Source of the DNA: Strigamia acuminata
Taxonomy: Eukaryota; Arthropoda; Chilopoda; Geophilomorpha; Linotaeniidae
NCBI GenBank assembly: GCA_949358305.1
Contig: OX442315.1
Span: 25,632,427 to 25,696,426 of the forward strand
Direction of reading: 5' to 3'
Length of the DNA stretch: 64,000 bases
Part shown: positions 1 through 15,583 of the stretch, piece by piece
How positions within the stretch are numbered: position 1 is the stretch's first letter
How the letters are laid out: the number at the start of each line of letters is the position of its first letter
Notes under the pieces: generated by a model
The model's database searches: none
Told to the model about the DNA's origin: nothing
What the model saw: only the letters and a program-made list of their open reading frames with translations
Program-made: the position numbers and the translations under genes

Positions 1-3000
1 CTTCGAGAACTTCATCGTTTACAGCCAGCAAACCCGTGCTTTCTGCGAGTCCTCCGGGAACCAAACGCGAAATGAAAATTCCTGGAACCTTTTCCAAACC
101 GCTCGGAGTCACTCGCACACTCGTTCCATCTCGGATGTAAAACCCCAATGGTTTATCTGAGCCATGCTTAAGTAACCTAACTCGTCGACAAGTCTCAGGA
201 ACGATATCGACATCAATTATCGCCGAAACTTGACGGAAATCTTCAGGCAGGCTGATGGAAATGGACGGTTTGTATTTTGAGTTACCGCCGCCTAAAACAT
301 GAGTGATGATGTTTTTCTTCTTATGCGCATTTCCATATCCATTTATTTCTCCCCAACTTTCACCTAAACAAAAAAAAACACAAATAAAAATAAAATGAAT
401 TCAGAAAAATAATAAAAATGTATTGAACATCAAAAAAAGGCTCAAATTCGAGGGGTGCGACAATCAGAATCTGCTTGTCAGAGATTCGAATCTTCTTTGG
501 GATTCGAAAGATTCGGATGGGATTCGGAAAGATTCGGAAAGATTCGGAAAGATTCGGAAAGATTCGGGGGATTCGGCTGGGATTCGGGGGGATTCGGATA
601 GATTCGGGGGATTCGGGGGGGATTCGAATGAGATTCGGGGAGATTCGGATGGGATTCGGTGGGATTCGGCGGGATTCGGTGGGATTCGGCGGGATTCGGA
701 TGGGATTCAGAAAGATTCATATGATTTTTTTCAAATAAATTTAGTGAAGTGGGAATGTTTTTTAATTTTAATTTTAACTCTTAGTGAAATGTGGTAAAAT
801 ACGAGGTAAAATAGCACGCAATCAAATGCAATCACAATTGCGAACAATGATGAATTCCGGGCTCGATTCCGGGATTAATTTGAAGTTCGCGCTAAATCGT
901 AAATGCGCATGCGCAGATACCGCGCAGCGAGGTGCGCAGGTATAATTTCTTCCGATGATGATTTTACGGACAATTTCAAGGACAATTTCAAGGAAGTTTC
1001 TTGTAAAAATATTATTACATTTTTTAATCATAAATTTTGTTTTTATTTTTCTCGATTTGTATACAACTTAAAGATTCGAGATTCGAAGATTCGGTGGGAT
1101 TCGGAAAGATTCGGGTGGGATTCGGAAAGATTCGGGTGGGATTCGGAAAGATTCGGGCGGGATTCGGAAGCCATTGTCAGAGATTCGGTCGAATGTCGCC
1201 CCCCTCGCTCAAATTACTGTATTACACATAACATTAGATTGTGTAAGGCCGTCAGGAAGCGGCATTGAATGTAAGGGGGGAATCATGGTTGACCACCACA
1301 TCATCGTTTCTTTTTTTTTCTTTCATTATACACAAAAAAATCGCAACCCAAAGTGATTCAATCCGAAAAAACTAATTCCTTCACCATGAATCAGCCGTGG
1401 AAGGGCGTTGGGAACAGGTAGTTATTTTTTCTGCTCAAATCCTTGCTCAAATTGTGCGTATCCGGTTAACTGAAATCCACTTAAATAAAAAGCTACTTTT
1501 TCCATGGGAATTGATCAATTTTTATTCCATTTATAAATTATTATAATTAATAAAAAATATAAATATAAAAAATAAATAAATAAATAAAAAACTCAAGATT
1601 AAATCTCGAGAGTAAATTAAAATTGAGAAATAATTGTTCGAATTAAGAGGTTTTTTTAGCCGAATTTTATACGAGAAAACCGATCTGGGTGATTAAAAAC
1701 ATCAACATGATCCTTCAACTTATTTTTCCACCTACATCTGGTTCAAATCATTCCCTTGACAAGAAATATAACCTCTCCCTATACGGTAAAGTGATATGTT
1801 GAAAGTAAACAAGATAATAAACAATTCGCACAAACTAATGAGCAAAGATGTAAAATTTCTCATTTGTTTAACAAATTTATCAAATAAAATAATAAAAATA
1901 TACCCTAACCAAAATAATAATTAAAAAAAAAATCACAAAAATTCGAAAAATTTATATTTCCTTTGTGATAAAACTCTATAAATAAAAGTTACCATAATCT
2001 CTGGCTAATCATCCAATTATTACCTGATAAAATCCTTACAAATAATTCAAACAAATTCAAAAAAAATAAAAAATTCTAAAAACCTATTTCAAAACTACAT
2101 TGGCCGCCTCACCTGGATTTGAAACAAAAGCAACCCACCTGTTCATTACACCACAGACGCCAAATAGAAAATAAATGTGTGCAATAAAACGAGAATAAAT
2201 TCATGGCCACAATTTATAATTTCTTTTTAGTGACTTCCAACTAAACGACTACCATAAAGACAAAAAAAAATGTGACCCACATTAACCTCATATAGCACTC
2301 AAGAAACTGACACACATTTCATGAAAATTACTTCCAAATTTAAAAACACATAATTACAGTAAAAAAGGGAAAAAAAGGGGAAAAAATGTACAAATAAGGA
2401 GTCAACAAAATGGGTCCTTGACCTAGGACTTTTGGACTGATAAAATATCTTTAGTTTGGGGATGGGGGTGTGTTGTTGGGGGGTAAAAAGCCAACATACC
2501 ACAGTCAACTCGAAGCCAGGTTTCCTCTTACTGAATTCCTACAATTTGTGCATTGACTCATGTAGAATATTCAAAATAGAAAACGGAAAAAAAAATAATA
2601 AAAAAAAAGCAGCGTATTACCCTTTCTTTGAATGAGCAATCTTATGATTGTTTTGCATGATTGTATTGCTTTGGCAAAATTATCATCATTATTTATAGGA
2701 AGAAGGTCTCCGTGGACATCGGTGTAGCACACGGTGAATGCCAGGTCTCGAAGCCTGTGCAAACTCTCCACCAACTTGTAAAATTCTTGAAACTTCGCGA
2801 GTTTGCACGGATTGATTGAGAAGCGACGGAATTCGGCGTCAAACTATTTAAAGAAAAGTACAAATATTATAAATATGTCCTCGTTCAATAGAGCGTAAAT
2901 AAATCAGTTCCGCCCATTATTTTTATGACTCACATATCTCTCACTCTACACGGGAAAATATCCACCAAATTAAAAGTTCACTTTCTTAAATCGTCAGATT

Positions 3001-3759
3001 ACAAGATTGCGAACGGAGAAACTTTTGTTTTTCCATCTTTTTTCACACTTAAGCTACTTGTGTTTGTTATTATTGTTGTTGTTCCCATTTAGGCCTAAAT
3101 GTAAATGTGTGCCCTTTTAACTTCAGATCTCAGATTTATTTGAAAATCGATATTTCTTTCTTTCTTGCTCGAAAATACTTGTTGAATTTGCGGTTGGTGA
3201 GTTCCGAACGGAACCAACGAAGTTAAGGGACTAATAAATTGCACCGCTACTATAAACTGAATATATTATGCGCATAAATAAACATCATTGTCATAAGGAC
3301 AATGATGTAGTTAAAGATTTCCATTTTGATTTTATCTGATATATCGGAATAAATTGACGGTAGGAATTTAAAAATTTATTATCTTAGTTTTTATTTATTT
3401 TTTTCTCGTCAAGAAAATCATTTTTTTAATGAATATTTTCTTATAAATAAAATCAAATGTCGCGTTGTGAAATGACAATTCATTAGGTTAATAGCAGTTT
3501 CCTTCCCCGTAGCCTATAAAATACCAATACCGATTATAGAATGTAGTAAATGTAGATTTATGAAACTTGTTTAGTGGTTTGGAAAGGATAATTGGAATGT
3601 TTGCGCCCTACTCTTATTGTATGTCATTACACAACACGGCACAGGTATCAGAAGGTATTGCCAACACAATAATGTTAGTAAAACAAAACAACTTACCTTG
3701 CTTTTGACTTCTATTAAGTAAATATCTGCTTGATGGGAATGTTTAGAGTTTCTCGACAT
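1..3759 (-). CDS. par6: Partition-defective protein 6 (PAR-6), 5' part, cut by window edge
   Basis: PAR-6 is the adaptor of the PAR-6/aPKC/Cdc42 complex that sets apical-basal cell polarity at the cortex. Exons read on the minus strand are 3759-3697, 2843-2621 and 363-<1, joined in phases 0 and 1 with good GT-AG sites. Exon 1 gives a 21-residue start ending in EVKSK. Exon 2 is the PB1 domain that binds aPKC (about residues 18-92), with the acidic OPCA motif [16 protein letters not shown]. Exon 3 holds the semi-CRIB ([17 protein letters not shown]) that helps bind Cdc42-GTP, then a PDZ domain with the carboxylate-binding loop PLGFYI, continuing through [20 protein letters not shown] to the window edge. 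The C-terminus is outside. Introns are 853 bp and 2257 bp; the larger one carries a DNA transposon remnant. The start is the first ATG before a family-typical N-terminus. It shares an upstream region with GPAA1 on the other strand. Family identity is near certain from residue similarity. Confidence 0.95.
483..718. repeat. Minisatellite array 1, GATTCGGxxG units
   Basis: About 20 head-to-tail units of 10-11 bp built around GATTCGG with variable next bases (AAA, GGG, ATG, CGG, TGG). The array sits just inside the left inverted repeat of the 449-1207 element. Frames open through it in both directions because the unit lacks stops; they are not genes. Confidence 0.9.
1072..1190. repeat. Minisatellite array 2, same GATTCGG unit
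   Basis: About ten units of the same motif in the same orientation as array 1, with a higher-order alternation of GGGATTCGGAAA and GATTCGGGTG. The sequence TTGTCAGAGATTCG occurs at the outer edge of both arrays in the same orientation, so the arrays are direct, not inverted, copies. Confidence 0.85.
1216..2620. other. Rest of par-6 intron 2
   Basis: AT-rich intronic sequence. I see no exon, RNA gene or repeat family member here. The short open frame around 2299-2508 has no coding character. Confidence 0.6.
2844..3696. other. par-6 intron 1
   Basis: 853-bp intron with canonical splice sites. It contains a perfect 11-bp stem hairpin at 3282-3308 (ACATCATTGTC, 5-base loop, then its reverse complement). 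Nothing else is recognised. Confidence 0.7.
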
Positions 3760-4127
3760 TTTTTACACATTTAAACTATTCTAAAAAGGGAAAAACTTAG
3801 TTCTAATTCCTATTCTTGCTAATAACAGCGACCTTCTACCACACAACCCTAGGCCGCACAATACTTTGATGACGTCATTGAGCACCTGCTTATACCCTCG
3901 CTCTCAACAGTTTTTTAAACTAAAATTTCTTTTAAAATTCTGCAAACTAAAAATTAAATCATATTTTATATTTTAAATTCTTAAATTCTTAAATTAGTCA
4001 CACTGAAATAATAAATTAACCAATCAAAAGCTTTTTCTGTCCGACAACTAAAATTAAATGGCGACATGCATGGCATGTTTTGTTGTGTAATATAATGATA
4101 GAAGTTTGAGAGTTTTTTTGAGTGAAA
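3760..4127. promoter_or_regulatory. Shared par-6 / GPAA1 upstream region
   Basis: Only 368 bp separate the two divergent start codons, so both promoters must lie here or overlap 5' exons. A palindromic cAMP-response/ATF site TGACGTCA is at 3870-3877, roughly central. No clear TATA box fixes either start. The call rests on geometry plus this site. Confidence 0.6.
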
Positions 4128-6723
4128 ATGGGCTTGTTAACTGATCCTTCGGAACAGGAAAGATTACCTAAGTTTATCATTGCGTATCACAACAAATTAT
4201 GTGTTTTAAGTTACGTGATTGGGATAGTTTGGTTTCTTGTATTAGCATTTAAACCTTACGGCATTGGCAAGTTAATCGATTTCCCACTTCCCGTCGATAT
4301 AATTGATTTGACAATAAATAAAATTGCTATTTTTGTTTTATTAGGAGTCTATTTTTCCGAAAATGCGCTTCTTCCTGGTTTGGTTGATTTACATTTTCGA
4401 AATGAACGCGATGCTACGTCTTATTTCGAAAGCCTTAAAACAGAAGCAGAGCGTTTTCCCGGGTAAATAACAAAAAGATATTCGAAAATTTAATAAACAT
4501 TAATAATTTCTGCTTTTAATAGAGATGTGCCTCAATCTTGGTTGGTGGCAGCATTTACCCAATTAGGATTGGAAACCTACACACACGATTTCGTTCTAAA
4601 TAATCCTTTGGGAACTGGAAGAGTAAACAAATTGAATATAAAAGAAATAGTTAAATATTCTAAAATATGCACTTGGTAGAATGTGTCTGGTACAAACATT
4701 TATGCCATTCTTCGAGCTCCTCGAACAGCAAACACTGAAGCAATTCTCCTGTGTGCTCCTTACCGTCCAATCGACAGTGCTCAGAAAAGTACATTTTCAG
4801 GAATTGCAATTATGTTGGCTGCAGCAAAACATTTTAAAAGTAATCCTAGATTTTATTTGGTTTAATGTGATGCTAACAATTTGTTTTTTCTTTTGCTTTT
4901 CTAGAGAATACTTATTGGGCAAAAGATATAATTTTCTTAATCACCCAGCACGAACAACTCGGAATCCAAGCGTGGCTCGATGCTTATCATCAGACCGAAA
5001 TTTCAAGTCGTGGTAAATGAATTCTTAATTCTTAAATCGATGTACTTGTAATGTTATTTTTGTAGTTCTTCAAGCGGGCGACTTATCAGGTCGGAGTGGA
5101 TCGATCCAAGCAGCTCTCAATTTGGAGATTGCCGACAATAAAATCAACCATTTTGATATGAAAATTGAAGGCTTAAACGGACGACTTCCGAATTTAGACT
5201 TTTTTAATCTGGCTTGTCGTTTAGCTGCTCACGAAGGATTTCGAGTAACATTTAAAGACCAAGTTCGTGGTTTCGACAATTTATTTTTTATTAGTTTCAT
5301 TTATAGATTTTTAAGCTTTGTAGGAAGATTTGACGACCTCGGATGTTTATCTTAATTGGAAACGCTCATTAAAAACTCTCACGTTAATGATGCGAAGTCA
5401 AGCAACAGGAACTCCTACTGGAAATCATGGTCTTTTTCATCGTTATCGTATAGAAGCTCTTACTTTGGAAGGAAAGGTCACTAAGAAATACGGGCGTCCT
5501 CTGGGATATGCAGAGATGGGATTGTAAGAAATAACAAAAAATGATTTAATCACACAAATAAAGATGTTTAATGATTGTTTTGATATTGTGTAGGGTGTTA
5601 GAAAGCATTTTCAGAAGTCTGAATAACCTTTTAGAGAGGTTCCATCAATCATACTTCTTTTATTTACTGCCATCGAACAACTGGTTCGTTTCAATTGGAC
5701 TTTACATGCCTGCTTTTGCAGCACTTGCTGTTGGAATAGTCATAAAAGTTAGTTAATTCTCCTTATATCGATACATTGAATAATTTTATCAAATTGTTTG
5801 TAGGCTATTGCTTTGAGGATTGAGACCAATCGTCTGACAGAAATTCAAACAGAATCCATTCAAGCTGGTGAAAAACGAGCAGAAATTGTATAATAAATTT
5901 TTTGACGGTTTTTTTATTCGTTTGACATATGTATAAATATTTTTTTCTTTTAGGTCGACTACAGTTTTAAAGCCACGATTCCTATATTCGTTTTGGCACA
6001 CACACTCGGTGCTTTGTTATATTTATCTCCAGCTTACGTAGTTCAAATCGGACATTTCTTTCGGATAAAACCCGAACTTGCCATTTCATCCGGCATATTC
6101 TCCATTTACATAGCCGTTCTGTTGCTGCCTGCATTTATTTCTTTGTGAGTGCATCGAGATAAAATGAGTTAATTTACAAAAAATATATTAAAAATTTTAA
6201 TTTCAGAAAATATTCCAGCAAAAAATCTCAGAGTTGGAAGGTACTTAAGTGCATCACACTTCTGCAATTAGGTTTATTAACTTTGTCGATAGCTTTTATC
6301 AATTTTTCTTTGGCGTTTATAATAACAGTTATTTATGCGCCCATCTGTATTGGAATAAGTCCATCGCAGTCGAAGTATATAACGACTAGTTTACCGTATT
6401 TAAGCACGTAGTTATTTGCAAACTATATTTTCAGATTTGCACGTTGGATGAAAGGATTGCCAGTTCTACTTATTTCACCGCTAGGACTTCTGTTTCTTTT
6501 CACGGCGTACGATACCATAAGCGTGTTTCCAGAGATTGGAGGGATTAAATTGATGGAACGATCTCTTTCCGCAACACGAAGTGCGGTGTTGTACAGCATA
6601 CACGATGAATACATATATGGAAACTGGATGTTTCTCGTTGCAAGTACTTGTCTACTGCCAACATGGCTTCAATTTTGGATCATTACGCAAACAAAATCAA
6701 CAAAATGTGAATGTTTAGATTAG
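4128..6723 (+). CDS. GPAA1: GPI transamidase subunit GAA1 (GPAA1)
   Basis: GAA1 is the endoplasmic-reticulum membrane subunit of GPI transamidase, which replaces the C-terminal signal of proteins with a GPI anchor. Exons: 4128-4266, 4345-4462, 4523-4622, 4680-4839, 4905-5012, 5066-5262, 5324-5523, 5594-5747, 5804-5887, 5954-6144, 6207-6374, 6435-6723, giving 635 residues (human 621). Family marks are the start MGLLTDP, LCVLSYV in the first membrane helix, [41 protein letters not shown], the run [16 protein letters not shown] and [11 protein letters not shown], then several C-terminal membrane helices. All exon phases agree. The first intron (4267-4344) starts with GC (G|GCAAGT), is 78 bp and has no stop in frame, so it is easily mistaken for coding. 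The true ATG is 4128, not the in-frame GTG six bases earlier. A poly(A) signal AATAAA is at 6784-6789. Confidence 0.96.
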
Positions 6724-6837
6724 TTAAGCAAATTTTCTTTAATGAATCACTGGTTAATTTCTTTTCTAACAATTCAAATACGAAATAAATTTGTACGCAT
6801 CGATTTGACAATAACAAAATACACCGATATTGATCGT

Positions 6838-9599
<2,762 letters not shown>

Positions 9600-10036
9600 T
9601 GCCCGCTCCATTCTCTTACGTGGGTTTGCCGGCATGTCTTGCTGGTGTTGGGGGCAGGCGAGAAGACCAACTGCTAGCGAAAGAGGCGCTACATGTTTAA
9701 ATAGCAAGCGGATCAAGCCAATTGCGGTGCGGGGAGATTTCATGTAAAACATGGTGTTTTTCGTTTTTCTAACAAGGTCACTGAAGTAGTTATATAGGTA
9801 TATATTTTTGTGGTATTATATATACTTATTTCCTTATTTTAAGAGGCTATTTCAATTTTTATATTGTGGAAAATACTTGGAAAAATCCCCTTCTTAAAAT
9901 TTTGTACTTTATGAAAGTTTCTCTCCTCCCAATATAGAACGGGTTGCTTATCTTCTGCAAGTTGTGTACTAACTTGTAAGTATTGTTTTGTTTTCGTTGC
10001 CCAGAAACCAAATTCAACCATCAAAGCGATCTCAAA
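9600..10036. promoter_or_regulatory. Divergent upstream region of isomerase A and HEMK1
   Basis: The two start codons are 437 bp apart (284 bp if the upstream isomerase ATG at 9752 is used). The region must serve both genes. No individual control site is obvious. Confidence 0.45.
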
Positions 10037-11202
10037 ATGAGAATAAATAACATCCGGAATTATATTCAATTATGCACTTTGAAATTTATGGATGTTTTAA
10101 AAATTAAATCAAGAAGTTACTGCGCGGTTATTGAAACCCCTCAAAGTGTATCATCTGTGATTGCTAATTGGGAGAAAACGTTTAGAAGTAATAATATTTC
10201 TGAACCAGATTTGTCAATACGAAATATCATGGCTCATACCCTTAATTTATCAACTGTAAGTATATTAATTTTATTAATTTTTATTATTATTAAATCAATT
10301 TTTAATTAATTTTTCAGATCGAGGAATTATCTTCAGTGTCATCGAGAATTTTAACTTCGGCGCAAACTTCACACCTAGAAAAGTTTTGCCTTTGTCGTTT
10401 ATCTCACATGCCAATTCAATACATCATCGGAGGTTGGCAATTTATTGATTTAAATGTTCAATTGCATCCTCCCGTATTCATCCCTCGTCCGGAAACAGAA
10501 GAATTCGTTGATATTATAATAAAAGAAGTAAAAGTCTCTAATTTAGCAGCTAAAATATTAGAAATTGGTTGTGGAAGCGGCGTCATATCACTTGCCCTAC
10601 TGAAAAGTTTACCAAAAGTAATTTAATTTCCACTCGATTATTTTTGTTTATCAATATTTATTTTATTTTATAAATAGATAGAATGTACAGCCATAGACCG
10701 ATGCAAGCATGCTTGCGAACTAACCTTACGAAATGCTAAATTAAACGATATAGACACGAAGAGACTAAAAGTTTGTCACGCAAAAGTCACCCCGGATGGA
10801 ATTTCAGACATAACTTTTGAAAGAAAATTCGATTTTATTGTCAGTAATCCTCCATACATTTCAGAAAACTTACTACCAACATTGAGTCCTGAAATCATAC
10901 TGTAATAACAACAAAAGTGTGTTTAAAAAAAAAATTATTTTGATAATTTAAATTTAAATTTTAGATATGAAGACATACGAGCGTTGAATGGTGGGGACGA
11001 TGGATTAAAAATTATAAAACATATAATTAATTTAGCGCCCAACCTTCTGCAACCACGAGGAAGACTTTTTCTGGAAACCGATCCAGAACATCCAGAAATG
11101 ATTAGAGACTACTTAACAAAAATCCAATCTAAATTACATGTAGTTCAAATACATCGCGATTTCACAAAGCGAAATAGATTCATAGAGATGAGCAACGGCT
11201 AA
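10037..11202 (+). CDS. HEMK1: HemK-type protein glutamine N5-methyltransferase (mitochondrial release-factor modifier)
   Basis: HemK enzymes methylate the glutamine of the GGQ motif in translation release factors, using S-adenosylmethionine; the animal HEMK1 works in mitochondria. Exons: 10037-10255, 10318-10617, 10678-10901, 10965-11202; 326 residues. Motifs: FIPRPETEEFVD, the SAM loop ILEIGCGSGVISLALL, the acidic ribose-binding end of strand 2 (ECTAIDRC), and the diagnostic catalytic VSNPPYI. The first 40 residues are basic with few acids, which fits a mitochondrial presequence, though I did not score it. The start at 10037 is the first Met of a sensible N-terminus; an upstream in-frame ATG at 9983 would add 18 residues. 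Its stop is three bases from the stop of isomerase copy B on the other strand. Confidence 0.93.
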
Positions 11203-11205
11203 ATG

Positions 11206-14473
<3,268 letters not shown>

Positions 14474-14865
14474 CTTTTCAAATGTTAAAATACATTTAGC
14501 GCCCCATAGCGTAACTTGTTGACATTTTAAATTCGAGTTGTAATATTTATCACTAGATGTCACATTCATCCAGTGCCAACTCTATACTATGGTCTCTATA
14601 TACCGTAGTAGAAAATTAAAAATTAAAAAAATATTGTAATAAATAGAAACAAAAAAACAAAACAATTTTTTTTTGAAACAAGAGAAAAAATTGTTTGTTT
14701 CGTTCTAATTATGAGAAAAATATTTTTTTTTTAAAAAAATTGTTTTGTCTATCGATAGCGCACGCAGAGAATTTAAAATTATTTTTTAAAAAAAAAATTG
14801 ATTTTATTCAATATTATTTGAAAATTATTTTTGCTTGAGCTGTTCTTCAACAAAAAAGAAACACA
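14474..14865. other. Upstream of isomerase B
   Basis: AT-rich with A/T homopolymer runs (around 14625-14730). Should contain the isomerase B promoter; no site is distinct. Confidence 0.5.
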
Positions 14866-15116
14866 TTACGCATGCGACGTCTTCCTGCGCTTAGCCCTAT
14901 ACAGCGCATGTTGCTGCTGTGCCCTCAATTCAGCTTCAGTGATGGAGGATTGCCATTGGATTTCAGTGTCATCTGAAACGTGGTATGTTGTGTTATGAAA
15001 AAACAATAGATTCAATAATTGTGTTCAATTTAGCGAAGAATAGAATTTCATTTATTACGAATTTGAGTATATTCGTAGGTGTAATGTCGCGTCGCATTCA
15101 CCAAACAAAATGACTC
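14866..15116 (-). CDS. Candidate last two exons of an unrecognised minus-strand gene
   Basis: Minus-strand exons 15116-15059 and 14972-14866 have acceptor sites ending TTAATCAG and ACGTTTCAG, a GTAATA donor, and matching phases. Joined, they read 53 residues ending in ELRAQQQHALYRAKRRKTSHA minus its first residue, then a stop. The tail is basic and helical-looking, like a nuclear protein C-terminus, but I recognise no family. I could not find the upstream exons or a start in the 460 bp before the next gene, so this may be chance. Phase agreement and good acceptors are the main support. Confidence 0.3.
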
Positions 15117-15583
15117 CTGATTAAATCTAAAAAATTATTCAATTTAGAATGGAGGTATTTAACTGAGCAAATACAATGAATTAGAAAACGTTTTGCATTA
15201 CTCTTCGTCAATGTTTTGTTTAAATGCAAAGCGACGTTAGCGTATTTATTTCGTGCGTGACTGACAAACTTTAACCTGTGAATTAGGCCTAGGACTTAAA
15301 AATTGTTGTTTTTACCATAAACCTACATTACTTGTTTATAATATTACTAATTAATTTATATCTAATGATTTTTTTTCTTTTTCTAGTTTTTCTTAAAAAT
15401 CTAGTTCAGTCATGGTGTAGTGGAAACGTCTGGCCAAAGAAGTAAAATAAAATTGCTTTTAATGAGGAAAAAGAAAGTGATTTATTTCATCAAATTTCGT
15501 AACTAAAGGATAGGAAAAAACCTTGAGCAAATGACTCGATTTGTATATAAAATAATGGAGTGTCACATTACATTATATTAAAG
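15117..15583. promoter_or_regulatory. Upstream region of the unrecognised serine-rich protein gene
   Basis: Contains the 5' leader of the following plus-strand gene. A short upstream frame of eight codons (ATG at 15554, stop ending 15580) ends four bases before the main ATG at 15584 and could dampen translation. No TATA box or other factor site is clear. Confidence 0.4.

Larger units (their letters stand above)
449..1207. mobile_element. Non-autonomous hAT-like DNA element with tandem 10-bp arrays at both ends
   Basis: A 759-bp element in par-6 intron 2. Its ends are inverted repeats: positions 449-462 (CGAGGGGTGCGACA) and, reversed, 1194-1207 (CGAGGGGGGCGACA), 13 of 14 identical. It is flanked by an exact 8-bp direct repeat CTCAAATT at 441-448 and 1208-1215, the target-duplication length of hAT-type transposases. 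No transposase frame exists inside, so it would need an enzyme from elsewhere. Just inside each end lies an array of GATTCGG-type repeats. Confidence 0.75.

Noticed and set aside
423-797. Open frames of 80-124 codons in three frames and both strands
   Set aside because: They are produced by the stop-free GATTCGG minisatellite inside the transposon remnant; translations are IR/DS repeats.
4122-4466. GPAA1 first exon read as one 114-codon frame starting at GTG 4122
   Set aside because: It includes the 78-bp GC-AG intron and an upstream GTG; the family sequence is restored only by removing the intron and starting at ATG 4128.
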